Below, piece after piece: positions 1 through 10,700 of a stretch of DNA of 64,000 nt. Position 1 is the first letter of the stretch. Every line of letters begins with the position of its first letter. Below the pieces are notes generated by a model. That model saw only the letters and a program-made list of their open reading frames with translations. It did no database searches and was not told the DNA's origin. The stretch spans positions 120,001 to 184,000 of the forward strand of contig CAJNDS010002556.1 in the NCBI GenBank assembly GCA_905221605.1, in the 5' to 3' direction. This DNA comes from Symbiodinium natans. Lineage: Eukaryota; Sar; Dinophyceae; Suessiales; Symbiodiniaceae. A program made the translations under genes and the position numbers.

Positions 1-536
1 TAAGATGTGTATCTGTGTATACATATATAATAGACATTTTATCTTCTTTCGCATGCAGTTACTTATTTGCTATTCTGCTTACTGTATGTTGTACCGTCTA
101 TATTGTGTATTGCATACCACATACTACTCAGTGACCTGTTGTGTTTACCAAGTGTCTTCCATATTGTATACTGTATAAAGCCTAAACCCTAAACCCTGAA
201 CCCTGAACCCTGAACCCTGAACCCCAAACACCAAACCCCAAACCCCCAGCCCCAAGCCCCAAGCCCCAAGCCCCAAGCCCCACCCCATGCCCCATGCCCC
301 ATGCCTCAAGCCCCAAGCCCCAAACCCAAGCCCCAAACCCCAAGCCCCAAACCCCAAGCCCCAAACCCCAAACCCTGAACCCCAAACCCTATCTAGCTGT
401 TTTCTCTCAGTTCCTTGAAAGGTCTACATGGTGCCTCGCAGCGTGGTGCTGGCCGACTTGGATGAGAGACTTGGCACTCCAGAACCTGAAATCAATAGAT
501 GTGCCCTTCCATAAGGGTTTTCTCTAGGGTTATCTA
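1..536. repeat. Degenerate telomere-like repeat block, no gene seen
   Basis: The first ~180 bases are A+T-rich and I see nothing coding in them. From 178 to 390 the sequence is CCCTAAA decaying into CCCCAAA, CCCCAAG and CCCTGAA variants, so the ORFs here on both strands are repeat translations of Gly/Leu/Trp or Pro/Lys type. A unique stretch at 391-530 has no frame I can defend as an exon. Confidence 0.7.
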
Positions 537-615
537 AGGGTTTAGGGTTTAGGGTTTAGGGTTTAGGGTTTAGGGTTTAGGGTTTAGGGTTTAGGGTTTA
601 GGGTTTAGGGTTTAG
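537..615 (+). repeat. Perfect (TTTAGGG) block
   Basis: About eleven near-perfect TTTAGGG units run directly into a coding-like segment at 616. The last TTTAG can serve as a 3' splice site. This is one of many such blocks; other long ones are at 1956-2026, 5290-5366, 6188-6486, 7168-7278, 7796-7865, 11539-11609, 12000-12105, 12235-12305, 24308-24450, 25919-26016, 28388-28487, 40484-40735, 41353-41434, 42775-42846, 50166-50250 and 58093-58160. Confidence 0.9.
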
Positions 616-2477
616 GGTTCGACCGCAAGCACCTGCGCTTGCTCCTGGTCGTTGCGGTCCCCTTGCAAGGCGTCTTACGTCCCTAAACCCGAACACACAA
701 GCCCTACTCCCCAAGCCAATGGCCCTAAACCCTAAACCCTAAACCCTAAACCCTAAACCCTAAACCCCAAGCTGAACCCTCCATCCCCACCAGCCCTAAA
801 CACCTTCAGTAAGGGTTCCTCGGACGCCCAAAAGGTACTGTTGTTCCCTCTTTTAGGCACAGGATCCCTTATCAACCCGTAGTTAAAGCAAGAAGGGTGC
901 CCCTCCCTAAACCCTAAGCCCTAAACCCTGAACCCTAAACCCTAAACCCTAAACTTTTTATCTAGGTTACTGGGGAGGGGTGAGGACCTGGGTTTAGGGT
1001 GTAGATGTTTTTCATAGCTGAGGATGGCGACAAGGGACGCGGTCACAAGCATCTCGGCTTCGGACGTAAAGGTTTTGGGTTCAGGGTTTAGGGTTTGGGG
1101 TTTCGGGTTTAGGGTTTCGGGTTTAGGGTTTAGGGCTTTAAAATTAGGGCTCGAGGGCTTGGGGTTCACGGTTTGGGGGTTGAGGGCTGAGGGTTCAGAG
1201 TTTTCAGGTTACAGTACGTGGATTCTGTGCTTCTTTTCCACTCAAAACCCCTAAATCTAAGGTTGGAACCAGGGGCCCTTAGTGTGCTCCCTTATCCTTG
1301 CTTATACGGATCCGAAGTATGGGCCCTGTGTGTAGTGTAAGCCCTAAACCCTAAACCCTAAACCCTAAACCCTAAACCCTAAACCCTAATTAAGGTCCCA
1401 CAGTTGGAACCTTAGAGCAAGGCCGCTAGACTCTACAGACTTAGCCGTTTTGGGGTTTAGGATTTAGGGTTCTCCAAGCAGAGTGCCTGCCTGCTTTCCT
1501 GCGTTTTGTGAACTCTGAACGCTGTGCCCTTAACCCTGACCCAAACCCCAAGCCATAAACCCCAAACCCTAATCCCTAGACCCTGATACGACCCGCGCGG
1601 CAGAAAATCACAAGCACATGCTTGCTTCTGAGCTCGTTGTTGCAGCTGCGGGTGTCTGAACCCTATAAACCCTGAACCCTCAAGCCTAAACCCTCTAAAC
1701 CCCAGACACGTTTACTTGCTGCGTTGGAGGTAAACCCATCCCTCCTTTTGCTGAAGCCTGTCCGGTCTCTGTGCCTAGGGGGGAGAGGGCGTTCAGGGGT
1801 TAGGGTTTAGGGTTTAGGCTTTAGGGGTTAGGGGTTAGGGTTCAGCATTTAGGGCTCTGGACTCCGCAAGGCATTATCCTGAACATCTTCTTCTCCGGCA
1901 TCCTGATGGGCGGCGTGATCTTTGCGGCTGGGCTCCGTGAAGCTTCGGAGTTTGTAGGGTTTAGGGTTTAGGGTTTAGGGTTTAGGGTTTAGGGTTTAGG
2001 GTTTAGGGTTTAGGGTTTAGGGTTTGGGGCTTGGGGTTTGGGGTTTGGGGTTTAGGGCAACCCCCGAAGCATCGCAAATCAGCAGTCGTCGTAGCAGTAG
2101 CAGAAGCAGTAGCAGTAGCAGTATCAGTCGTTGGTGGTGGTGGCGGCTGGTCGTAGAAAAGATGTGTATAAGCCGGGTTGGTTTGATTAGAAGACCTACC
2201 CAAAAACCCCTAAAAAGTTAAGATACTTTAACCCCTAAACCCAGAACCCTAAACCCTGAACCCTGAACCCTAAACCCTAACCCTAAACCCTAAACCCTAA
2301 ACTCTGAACTCTGAACCCTGAACCCTAAACCCTAAACCCTAAACCCTGAACCCTGAACCCTGAACCCTGAACCCTGAACCCTAAACCCTAAACCCTAAGC
2401 CTTACCCAGCAGCTGAGGTGGGATATCAGACCTTCAAGCGTCTGCGCGAGATCGCTCAGGAGCAGTTGGGCCGTTAA
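616..2477 (+). CDS. Spliced gene fragment, terminal exon at 2477; product unknown
   Basis: Three exon-like segments lie between telomere-like blocks. 616-678 follows TTTAG and ends at GTCCCTAAAC; it reads hydrophobic residues such as LRLLLVVAVPLQGVL. 1871-1953 follows CGCAAG, ends at GTAGGG and reads a membrane-like stretch (IILNIFFSGILMGGVIFAAG). 2413-2477 follows CCAGCAG and reads TFKRLREIAQEQLGR then TAA. The first two join in frame (phase 1). The third does not follow the second in phase, so an exon is missing or the set is mixed. Two hydrophobic segments suggest a membrane protein, which is inference only. No family recognised. Confidence 0.42.
1003..1057 (-). CDS. Possible exon, strand uncertain
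   Basis: On the minus strand the segment after GTCCGAAG reads EMLVTASLVAILSYEKH, a plausible hydrophobic stretch. The plus strand is also open (MATRDAVTSISASDVK, ATG at 1024). With repeats on both sides and no clear donor I cannot decide, and it may be neither. Confidence 0.22.
1260..1333 (+). repeat. Dispersed repeat, copy 1 (also at 7318-7520)
   Basis: The sequence beginning GGTTGGAACCA and ending CCGAAGTATGGGCCC recurs at 7318-7520 with only a few differences. The second copy carries a 102-bp element (7376-7477) that this copy lacks, so this copy shows the empty site. No coding potential seen. Confidence 0.65.
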
Positions 2478-3455
2478 GGAAAGAGACTTTTGGCATGGTT
2501 TCGAACATAGGAGCCGAACTCTACACCCCAAACCCTAAGCCCTGAACCCTGAACCCTAAACCTTAAACCCTAAACCCTAAACCCTAAACCCTAAGCCCTA
2601 AGCCCTAAGCCCTAAACCCTAAACCCTAAACCCTAACCGCATTATCAGTAGTGTTTAGGGGGGCAGGGCTCCTATCGCTTCATAACCCGCCTTGTAGCTG
2701 ACTCTTTACTTTTACAACATTAAACTACCCCAAATGCGCACTCCTCGTTACATCGGCCCCATACCTTGGCTTCTCCCAGAGATGTGGGTCAGTGCAGGTG
2801 CAGTGCAGGGCCTCCTGTGAAGGTTCCATGCCCCAAGCCCCAAACCCTTACTTAGCCAATGCTGGAACTTTAAACTTTTTGGGTTCCTCACAAAGTGGGC
2901 AGAATAATCCTGTTTAACTTTTTTTCCCTTGGTTATTCGAGAAGTAAGAACGCCAAACCCCAAACCCCAAGCCTCGAAGCCCCCAAGCCCCAAAACCCCA
3001 AGTTTCCGAAACCCGCAGATTCCCCTAAGCCCCCTCAGGCCCCCCCAAACCGACAAAACCTTTAAGCCCAAAACTCCCCAAGCCCCCTAGACCGACAAAT
3101 CCCGAAGCCTTGACTCTAAGGGTAAGTATATGGAGCAGGGTATATATTACTGTTTTTGGTGAGTGTATATAAGGTTCCTTGTTAATATTGGTGAGTATAT
3201 ATACCTGGCGTCCTTTTGGGGGTACAAGAAATATATACCCTTCCTCTGGTTTTGAAGCAATGGGCCCTGTGGGTTCTGCAGGGTATATAAGGAATTGGTG
3301 AGGGATCCCCTTTTGAAGGCCCTAAACCGTAAACCCTAAACCCTAAGCCCTAAACCCTAAGCCCTAAACCCTAAACCCTAAACCCTAAACCCTAAACCCT
3401 AAACGATGTAAGTACCCTTAAGGGACCATGCAACTACCCGAAGATTGACTCACAG
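2478..3455. other. Repeat-rich stretch without a supported gene
   Basis: It holds CCCTAAA blocks (2528-2640, 3320-3405), degenerate CCCCAAA-type sequence, and a short region at 3120-3300 with repeated GTATATA motifs. The minus-strand ORF over 2748-3071 is largely repeat-derived. I see no convincing exon. Confidence 0.5.
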
Positions 3456-3492
3456 GAGCAGAGGCGGCTTCTGCATGTGAAGGCTCCGAGGG
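3456..3492 (+). CDS. Short possible exon
   Basis: After a TTGACTCACAG acceptor the sequence reads EQRRLLHVKAPR and runs into GGGGTTTAGG. It is too short for any assignment and rests on the acceptor, the open frame and its place beside a repeat block. Confidence 0.3.
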
Positions 3493-3498
3493 GGTTTA

Positions 3499-4110
3499 GG
3501 GTGTAGGGTTTAGGAAAAGTTTAAGGTGTCTTTAGGTTTTTTTAGGGTGTTTAAGGGTTTTTTTGGTGTTGTTAGGGTTGTTAGGGTTTTTTAAGTGTTT
3601 TTTATGGTTTTTTTAGAGTTTGTTGGGGTTTTAGTGCTTTTAGGGTTTAAAGGGTATTTTAGGGTTTCTAGGGGTTTTTAGGGGTTTTTAGGGGTTTTTA
3701 GGGTTTTTAGGGTTTTGGGGTTTTTAGGGTTTTTAGAGTTTTTAGGCCTTCAGGGTGTTTTGGGTTTGTTAGGGTTGAGGGGCGAGGGTTTAAAAGGTTT
3801 GGCGTTTGGGGTTCAGGGTTTAGGGGGTTTGTTTAGGATTGACAGGGTTTAGGGGTTTAGGGCTTAGAGGGTTTAGAGGGTTTGGGGTTTAGGGTTTAGG
3901 GGGTTTGTTTTGGGTTCAGAGGGTTCAGAGGGTTTAGAGGGTTTAGAGGGTTTAGAGGGTTTAGAGGGTTTAGAGGGTTTAGAGGGTTTAGAGGGTTTAG
4001 AGGGTTTAGAGGGTTTAGAGGGTTTAGAGGGTTTAGAGGGTTTAGAGGGTTTAGAGGGTTTAGGGTTCAATTGCGGGGTCCAAATCATGGCTTAGGGTTA
4101 GGGTTTTGGG
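3499..4110 (+). repeat. Variant telomere-like arrays, including a 9-bp TTTAGAGGG array
   Basis: TTTAGGG decays here into TTTTTAGGG types (3500-3790). At about 3928-4064 it becomes a homogeneous 9-bp array, GGGTTTAGA, repeated some 16 times. The opposing ORFs (Lys-Pro-Ser and Glu-Gly-Leu repeats) are translations of this array, not genes. Confidence 0.9.
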
Positions 4111-4660
4111 TTGTGGGGCTGCCTCTGGAGAGACATGGCAGTTTCGTAGGTCTTTGAAGTACCTAATATCAAGGGACTAAAGGGAGTTTAGGGTTTAGGG
4201 TTTAGGGTTTAGGGTTCCCCTATAAGCGACCTTAGGGGTACTTAGGGGCTACTTAGGCATATAGGGGCCCCGTGATTATAGGGTTCGTCAGGTATGCGGC
4301 ATGGCGCTCGTAAGGTTTCATCGGATTCCCGCAGCCTGCACTCCTCCCCTACTTGGAGGTTCATGGGTACTTATAACACAAGTTGTAAGTCTGCTTATAG
4401 CCTACTTAGGGGACTCAGGGGGCTTATAAGTACAGTTTTATTTAGGGTAAGAAGTACCCTGAGCCTCCAAGTGGTGTAAACTTACTTACCGGGAACCTTG
4501 CGAGAGTAAAAGGGAGGGTGGCCTTGGGATCCCATGGCATGGTGGCCCGACTAGGTTTAAGGGGTTCAGGAAAGAGGCTCAACATAGCTCTTGCTGTCCA
4601 GGCACTAAACCCCAAACCCCAAACCCCAAACCCCAAACCCCAAACCCCAAACCCCAAACC
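4110..4660. repeat. Old foldback-type elements
   Basis: Motifs such as TACTTAGG, CATATAGGGG, GGTTCATGGGTACTTATAA and CCTCCAAG recur at 27240-27480, 53270-53510 and 57440-57530, partly in inverted orientation. This suggests decayed MITE copies. A run of CCCCAAA units closes the stretch. No gene seen. Confidence 0.45.
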
Positions 4661-5005
4661 CCAAACCCTAAACCCTAAACCCTAAACCTGTTTTGGGAAT
4701 TCCGCTTGTTTTCCTGGCTCCCTCTCGGAAATAGCCCGGCCCGGAGCCCCTTTGTTTGTTTTTTTAAGGCTGAGGCTCCCTTGTTGAGGTTTAGGGTTTC
4801 GGGTTTGAGCTTCAGCATTTAGAAAGCAAAAGAGTGCACATCGTCTTTTTTCCCCATCTTGCTCCGGTTTCGGCTTTACAGATGTAAGATGCAGGCTTCA
4901 TTGCGTTCATTATCATGATTAGTAGTAGCACTCTTGTTTTCTTAATACATACTTTTGGGGGTGGGGTTGAGGCTTTAGGGTTTAGGGCGCATGTGCGAGG
5001 TGCAG

Positions 5006-5771
5006 GACAGCTTAGCCTGTGCCAGCGAGCTCCAGTATCCCATCGTCTTGGTCTGTGCTAGGGCTGCTTGGATGTGTGCGAAGGGCTCCAGAGATTGTAA
5101 GAGTGTTTTGGGGGGTTTGGGGTTTTTGGGCAGTAGGGTCTAGTGGGTCTAGTGCTTTGAGGGTTTGGGTGTCTAGGGTTTATGGGGTAAAGTGTTTCAT
5201 TGGTGCCGGGTAGGAAGCCCACATTAACACTGAAAGGTTGTCCCTTCATGAACTCGGCCAGTAAAGATTCAAAGCCCTAAAACCTAAAACCTAAACCCTA
5301 AACCCTAAACCCTAAACCCTAAACCCTAAACCCTAAACCCTAAACCCTAAACCCTAAACCCTAAACCTGTTTAGGGTGAGAGGGATGAAGTTGCCCCCCT
5401 GACCCTACGAAGCTCTATACAACCTAACATCTCTAACCAAAGGCACCGGAGCCTCCCAACACCCCGAAGGCCACAGAAGGCGAAGCGCCTAAAGCCATAT
5501 AAGGCCCTAAAAGCCCTAAACCCTAAAAACCCCAAACCCTAACCCCTAAACCCGAAACCCTAAAAGCCCCAAACCCTAACCCCTAAACCCTAAACCCTAA
5601 AAGCCCCAATCCCTAACCCCTAAACCCCAAACCCTGAACCCTAAACCCTAAACCCTAAACCCTAAACCCTAAACCCCAGCAGCCCAGGACTTCCTGAAGC
5701 TGACCGACTCGGAGGTCCGAAGCTGCCACGAGGGCGTGCGTCTCAAAGGACCCGCGACGCGGATCCGGGGG
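5006..5771 (+). CDS. PAS/LOV-like exon pair split by a telomere-like intron
   Basis: 5006-5056 follows GTGCAG and reads DSLACASELQYPIVLVC, with a possible GC donor. 5688-5771 follows AGCCCAG and reads DFLKLTDSEVRSCHEGVRLK then GPATRIRG, ending at GTTTAGGG. Joined, they resemble the PAS/LOV pattern (P-I-V, F-L-K-L-T, E-V, and a K/Q-G-P segment). The flavin-binding NCRFLQ core of true LOV domains is not preserved, so a photoreceptor role is not supported. The intron of about 630 bases is mostly CCCTAAA. An acceptor at 5682 would add two residues. Continuity with the next gene is unproven. Confidence 0.4.
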
Positions 5772-6187
5772 GTTTAGGGTTTAGGGCTTAGGGTTTAGGG
5801 TTTAGGGCTTAGGGCTTAGGGTTTAGGGTTTAGGGTTTGGGGTTTAGGGTTTAGGGTCTGGGGTTTGGTGTTTGCTGGGGGCAGCTGTGGGAGCTTGCTT
5901 GTTCGGGCTGGTGGGGCTGGAGTTGGCGAGGTGGTTTAGGGTTTAGGGTTTAGGGTGTAGGGTTTAGGGTGTAGGGTTCAGCGTCAGAAATTTGAACTTC
6001 TCTTGGCAGACAATAGGGTCATGTAGGGATTACTAAGGAACCATGAAGCTTTAACATTTGCCCCAAAGTCAATCCCCGATAAGGGAAGGCGTCCCTATAC
6101 GCCTATACTAGCGCATGGTAGTTATAAGTAAGGATATCAGAACCATAACCCAGGTTATTGATTCAATCAATCAATCAACTCCCCAAA

Positions 6188-6486
6188 TACCTTCCTAGAC
6201 CCGAAACCCTAAACCCTAAACCCTAAACCCTAAACCCTAAACCCCCTAAACCCTAAACCCTAAACCCCCTAAACCCTAAACCCTAAACCCTAAACCCTAA
6301 ACCCTAAACCCTAAACCCTAAACCCTAAACCCTAAACCCTAAACCCTAAACCCTAAACCCTAAACCCTAAACCCTAAACCCTAAACCCTAAACCCTAAAC
6401 CCTAAACCCTAAACCCTAAACCCTAAACCCTAAACCCTAAACCCTAACCCTAAACCCTAAACCCTAAACCCCTAAACCCTAAACCC
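6188..6486 (+). repeat. Long (CCCTAAA) block
   Basis: About 42 units of CCCTAAA with a few CCCCTAAA and CCCTAA slips form one of the two longest blocks in the window. It is flanked on both sides by unique sequence, so it is interstitial, not a chromosome end. Confidence 0.95.
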
Positions 6487-6492
6487 TTCAAG

Positions 6493-6573
6493 TATGCGCC
6501 GCTTCCTGGGAGGAATGCTCAAGTTCTTGGACACTGACGAGCCGCTCGGTGCAGCATACAGGGTCAAGTTCTG
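6493..6573 (+). CDS. Exon-like segment, unknown product
   Basis: After TTCAAG the frame reads MRRFLGGMLKFLDTDEPLG, AAYRVKF and stops being coding-like at GTGCTTAGGG, the same donor-plus-repeat junction used at 59261. Codon use is G/C-ending like other exons here. It could be an upstream exon of the gene at 7727-13895, but the phases could not be tied. Confidence 0.45.
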
Positions 6574-6939
6574 GTGCTTAGGGTTTAGGGTTTAGGGTCA
6601 GTTCGTAAAAGTGGCCAAGTACAAGGTTGATACGGAAGGGCACGTTTAAGGTTGACAAGGAAGGTGTACGGGGAGGAGATTCCTCTGGTATGTGAACATT
6701 AGGATGGAAATGCGCAAGACAGGATGGAAATGCGCAAGATTACCCCAAACCCCAAACCCTAAACCCCAAACCCTAAACCCTGTGGGCATTGCTGTCTCTG
6801 AAAGATGCGGAAAATCAGAGGCCAGAGCGGGACAACGCCCTACATCCCAAAAGCCTGAATCCTAGGACCCTACTTGAAGCATTTAGGGTTTAGGGCTGAG
6901 GGCTTAGGGTTTGGGGTTTAGGGTTTGAGGTCTAGGGAT

Positions 6940-7032
6940 TCATGGGTAGTTACAAGTAGGGTTAGAAGCCGATGTTATAACCTGAAAGTTGATTAATTAA
7001 GGTGCTTATGACCCTACTCTTAACTACCCATG
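6940..7032. mobile_element. MITE-like element, ~24-bp inverted ends
   Basis: The left end TTCATGGGTAGTTACAAGTA and the right end (reverse complement TCATGGGTAGTTAAGAGTA) form imperfect terminal inverted repeats about 93 bp apart. Related copies are at 28941-29023 and, more decayed, at 13400-13503 and 46429-46475. It has no coding capacity, so it would need a transposase supplied elsewhere. Confidence 0.6.
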
Positions 7033-7375
7033 AGGCTTCAACTACATGTGAAGACTTGCTTTGCCACATTTGAGCAGAGCCCAAGGTCTCAGACGCAAGA
7101 GTTAGGCCCTAGAAGCCCTAATTCAGTGGAGGCTCTCCAAACCATCAAAAACGGAACCCTGGCTGCCTAAACCCTAAACCCTAAACCCTAAACCCTAAAC
7201 CCTAAACCCTAAACCCTAAACCCTAAACCCTAAACCCTAAACCCTAAACCCTAAACCCTAAACCCTAAACCCTAAACCGTTTCTCTCTCTCTCTCTCTCT
7301 CTCTCTCAGTCAGTCGAAGGTTGGAACCATGGGCCCTTAGTATGGTCCCTTACCCTTCTTGAAAGCTAGGATGCC

Positions 7376-7477
7376 CAGTAGTACCCTTATTCCCTTTTTG
7401 GGGGTTTAGGTTCCCTTAGAAACCCCTTAAAGCAAAAAAGGGCACCCTTTTTAAGCCTAGGTTACTGGGCAGCCTAG
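7376..7477. mobile_element. 102-bp MITE nested in another repeat, AAAG target duplication
   Basis: The ends CTAGGATGCCCAG and CTGGGCAGCCTAG are inverted repeats, flanked on both sides by AAAG (7372-7375 and 7478-7481), and inserted in a repeat whose uninterrupted copy is at 1260-1333. The interior has a foldback of CCCTTTTT against AAAAAAGGG. Related copies lie near 815-904, 25180-25275, 25600-25700, 26960-27070, 44145-44245, 54788-54901 and 63463-63541. Confidence 0.65.
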
Positions 7478-7726
7478 AAAGGGATTTCAAGGTAGCCGAA
7501 GTATGGGCCCTTCTTATGTCTAGTGTCTATAAGGGCTCCAAAAAACAGGGTTTAGGGTTTAGGGTTTAGGGCTTAGGGTTTAGGGTTTAGGGTTTAGGGT
7601 TCAGGGTTTAGGGTTTAGGGTTTAGGGTTTAGGGTATGGTGTCTATCAGGTCTCCAAAAAACCAGGGGACTCAAATGAAGGGCCCATGCTCCGGACCCCC
7701 TACTCAGGCTGTTGGCCAAATTCAAG

Positions 7727-10700
7727 AAGTCAGGTGGCCAGATCGTGTTCTTCTCCTATGCATCTTGGCTTGTAGGGTTTAGAGGTTAAGGGGTTTAGGG
7801 TTTAGGGTTTAGGGTTTAGGGTTTAGGGTTTAGGGTTTAGGGTTTAGGGTTTAGGGTTTAGGGGGTTTAGAGCTTAAGGGGGTTGACGGTTCAGGGCTTG
7901 CTGGTTCAAGCGATCAGAAGAGCAGAACAAAGTTCTCCGGTGAAACCGTGAGTTTCTGAAGAGTATCTGCTTGCCTGTGGACGTGAAGAAACATGAACCA
8001 ACATGCGTCACCGGAGGAAAGAGGCAACCTGGATCTTCGTTGCCACCTCCCATGCCCAAGAACTACGGACAACGAAACGAGCACTTGAGGGCTTCATCGA
8101 TTCGTTTGATTCCTTTTGTGCGGGAACCTCTTCTGGTACATTGCAGATATAAGGGAAGCTTTAGGGGTGATTCTGCAGTTACTGGTAAGCCCCAAACCTT
8201 ATGATTACCATCTTCATCGATTGCCCTGTGGCAGGCCCGTGGAGGCCCACCCCAAGCCCTAAACCCTATAAGCCCTAAACCCAAGAGCCCCCCCCCAAAC
8301 CCTAGACCCTAGAGCCCTTTAAGCCCGGGTCTAGGGAACCCTAAACCCTAGAGCCACGCCAACCCTAAACCCTGGAGCCACCCTAAACACTAAACCCTGG
8401 AGCTACCCTAAGCCGCAAACCCTGAACCCTAAGCCCTACAGCTAAACCCTAAACCCTAGAAAATAGCCCTAAGCCCTGAACCCTAAACCCTAAACCATAA
8501 CCCTCTAAACCCACCGTAGACCTTGAACCCAGGAGTGACAACCCTGAACTCTAGCAAATAGCCTTAAACCCTAAACCCTAAACCCTAAACCCAGGAGTGG
8601 CAGTCTTGGACGAAGCTGGGCCCCAACGACGTCCAGCTCGAGTGGATGCGCATGAGCCTGTCGATGTATTCGGAGGCGAGAGGCTTAGGGTTTAGGGATT
8701 AGGGTTTAGGGGTTAGGGGTTAGGGTTTAGGGTTTAGGGTTTAGGGTATTTTGGGGGGGATTTTGGAGTTTAGGGCTTTCAGTGCTTTTTCGGGTTTAGG
8801 GGTTCGGGCTTTCAGGACTTTTCGGGTTTAGGGGTCTTTCGGGGCTTTAGAGGTTTTGGGGGCTTTCTGGGCTTTGGGGGTTAGGGCCGACACCAGCAGA
8901 GCGAGAAAAGAAAAAACGGAAAACAAAATCACGCAGGAATACGGCGTGCCGCTTGAGAACCTGCACGTTTGGCTGGACATCCTCGCCATCCCACAGCCCC
9001 CGGGACTTGACATGCGAAGGTTTAGAGTTTTGGGGTTCAGGGTTTAGGGTTTAGGGAACCCTCAACCCTAAGAACCCCTATAAACCCTGCAAGACGCTGG
9101 GGGGGGGGGGGGGGGGGGGGGGGGGGCCTGCGAACCCTATAAACCCTCTAAGCCCCTAAACCCTTATGCCCAATCTTTCGCTTCTTGCGAGGTTTCTTAG
9201 CTCTTGCTTGGGTCTGGAGAGCCCAGCATACGTTGTTCTCTTCCCCCCAAAACCCTAAAGGCCCTAAAACCCTAAACCCTAAACCCTAAACCCTTTTTGG
9301 GTTAGTTTCGGATGTTTTATAACGGAGCGGTCTTGAAGCTTGCGGTGCGAATCGGATTCCTTGCAGCCCATGCAGCCGAAGCCAACAGCTTAGCGGGCGG
9401 AAGCCCTAAACCCTAAACCCTAAACCCTCAACCCGCAACCCTCAACCCTCAACCCTCAACCCTCAACCCTAAACCCTAAACCCTGAACCCTAAACCCTAA
9501 ACCCTAAACCCTAACCCTAAACCCTCAACCGGTCAACCCTCAACCCTCAACCCTAAACCCTAACTTTCGAGTCCAGAACGCCGAGGTGTCATGTTGGCAT
9601 GAAGACCCTGGCCGTGAACTCCCTGTATGTCTATGCAGCCTCTACCAGCGCCTTCATCATCATCGCCCCAGCTCTCCGGTCAAAATCAAGGGTTGAGGGT
9701 TCATTAGGGTTCATGGTTTAGGGTTTAGGCTCAGGGTTTAGGGTTTAGGGTTTGGGGTTTGGGGCGCAGGGTTTAGGGCTAAGGGTTTAGGGGTCATCTT
9801 TTGCAGAGGGATGTTGGGAGGAGAGTTGGCCTTAGGACGATGCTGCACAGGCACCGGGAGCTAAGGGGTACAAGTAGGGACCCCTAGAAGGGACCCTTAA
9901 TCTTGTTGCCCTATATAGCCCCTATATGTACCTTGTAGAGTCCCTGTACCTAAGAAGCCCCCCACATAACCCCTATGGTCCCTTACAAGGGCCCTCCTTT
10001 CGTCCCTTGAGGGAGCATCGGCATGCACACAACTTTCCCGGTTTTCTAGGCCATGCATGAGAAGGAATCGGCCCCAGTGCATGCCCGGTTTTAGGGTTTA
10101 GGGTTTGGGGTTTGGGATTTGGGGTTTAGGGTTTAGGGGTTGGCAAAGAGCCGGGATGATCTCAGGTGCCCCAGCTCTACAGACTTGCCAATGTAATGTA
10201 GCTGTGATGAACACCTTTCCCGACAACCCTGCTCCCTCAGCGCGAAATACACCCCCAAAAAAAAACAACGACGCAGAACCCTGACCCCGAACCCTAAACC
10301 CCAAACCTTGAACCTTTGCTACCCAGGATTGCGTCCACGAGAACACTGGCAACCAGTCGGGCATCCAGTCGTACAAGGACCACAGATATGCATATCCGAC
10401 CACACATCGGGAATTGGAGGGTCCTAAGATAGCGTGCCACGCGGGTACTTTTAATACATTGTGGGCGTGCCCTCAGTAGATGAAAACCCCTGAAGTCTTT
10501 AGTTTGAGAACGCGAAAGTTCTGCAAAGTCTTAGAAGGCCTCATTCCTGAACCTTTGAGCTAATTTCCACGTCATCCCAAGAGGTCTACCCTTTGAACGC
10601 CTGAGATTCCCCTGCACAATGTAGAACCTCCGTGGCCCTAAACCCTAAACCCTAAACCCTAAACCCTAAACCCTAAACCCGAATCCCGGAACCCTGAACC

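Noticed and set aside
6188-6486. A true chromosome end
   Set aside because: Unique sequence and exons lie on both sides, and similar blocks in both orientations occur throughout the window.
10098-10403. Minus-strand ORF with an aromatic stretch (YAYLWSLYDWMPDWLPVF)
   Set aside because: It has possible splice sites, but the plus strand reads HENTGNQSGIQSY in the position expected for the WLD/IPQ family, with better codon use.
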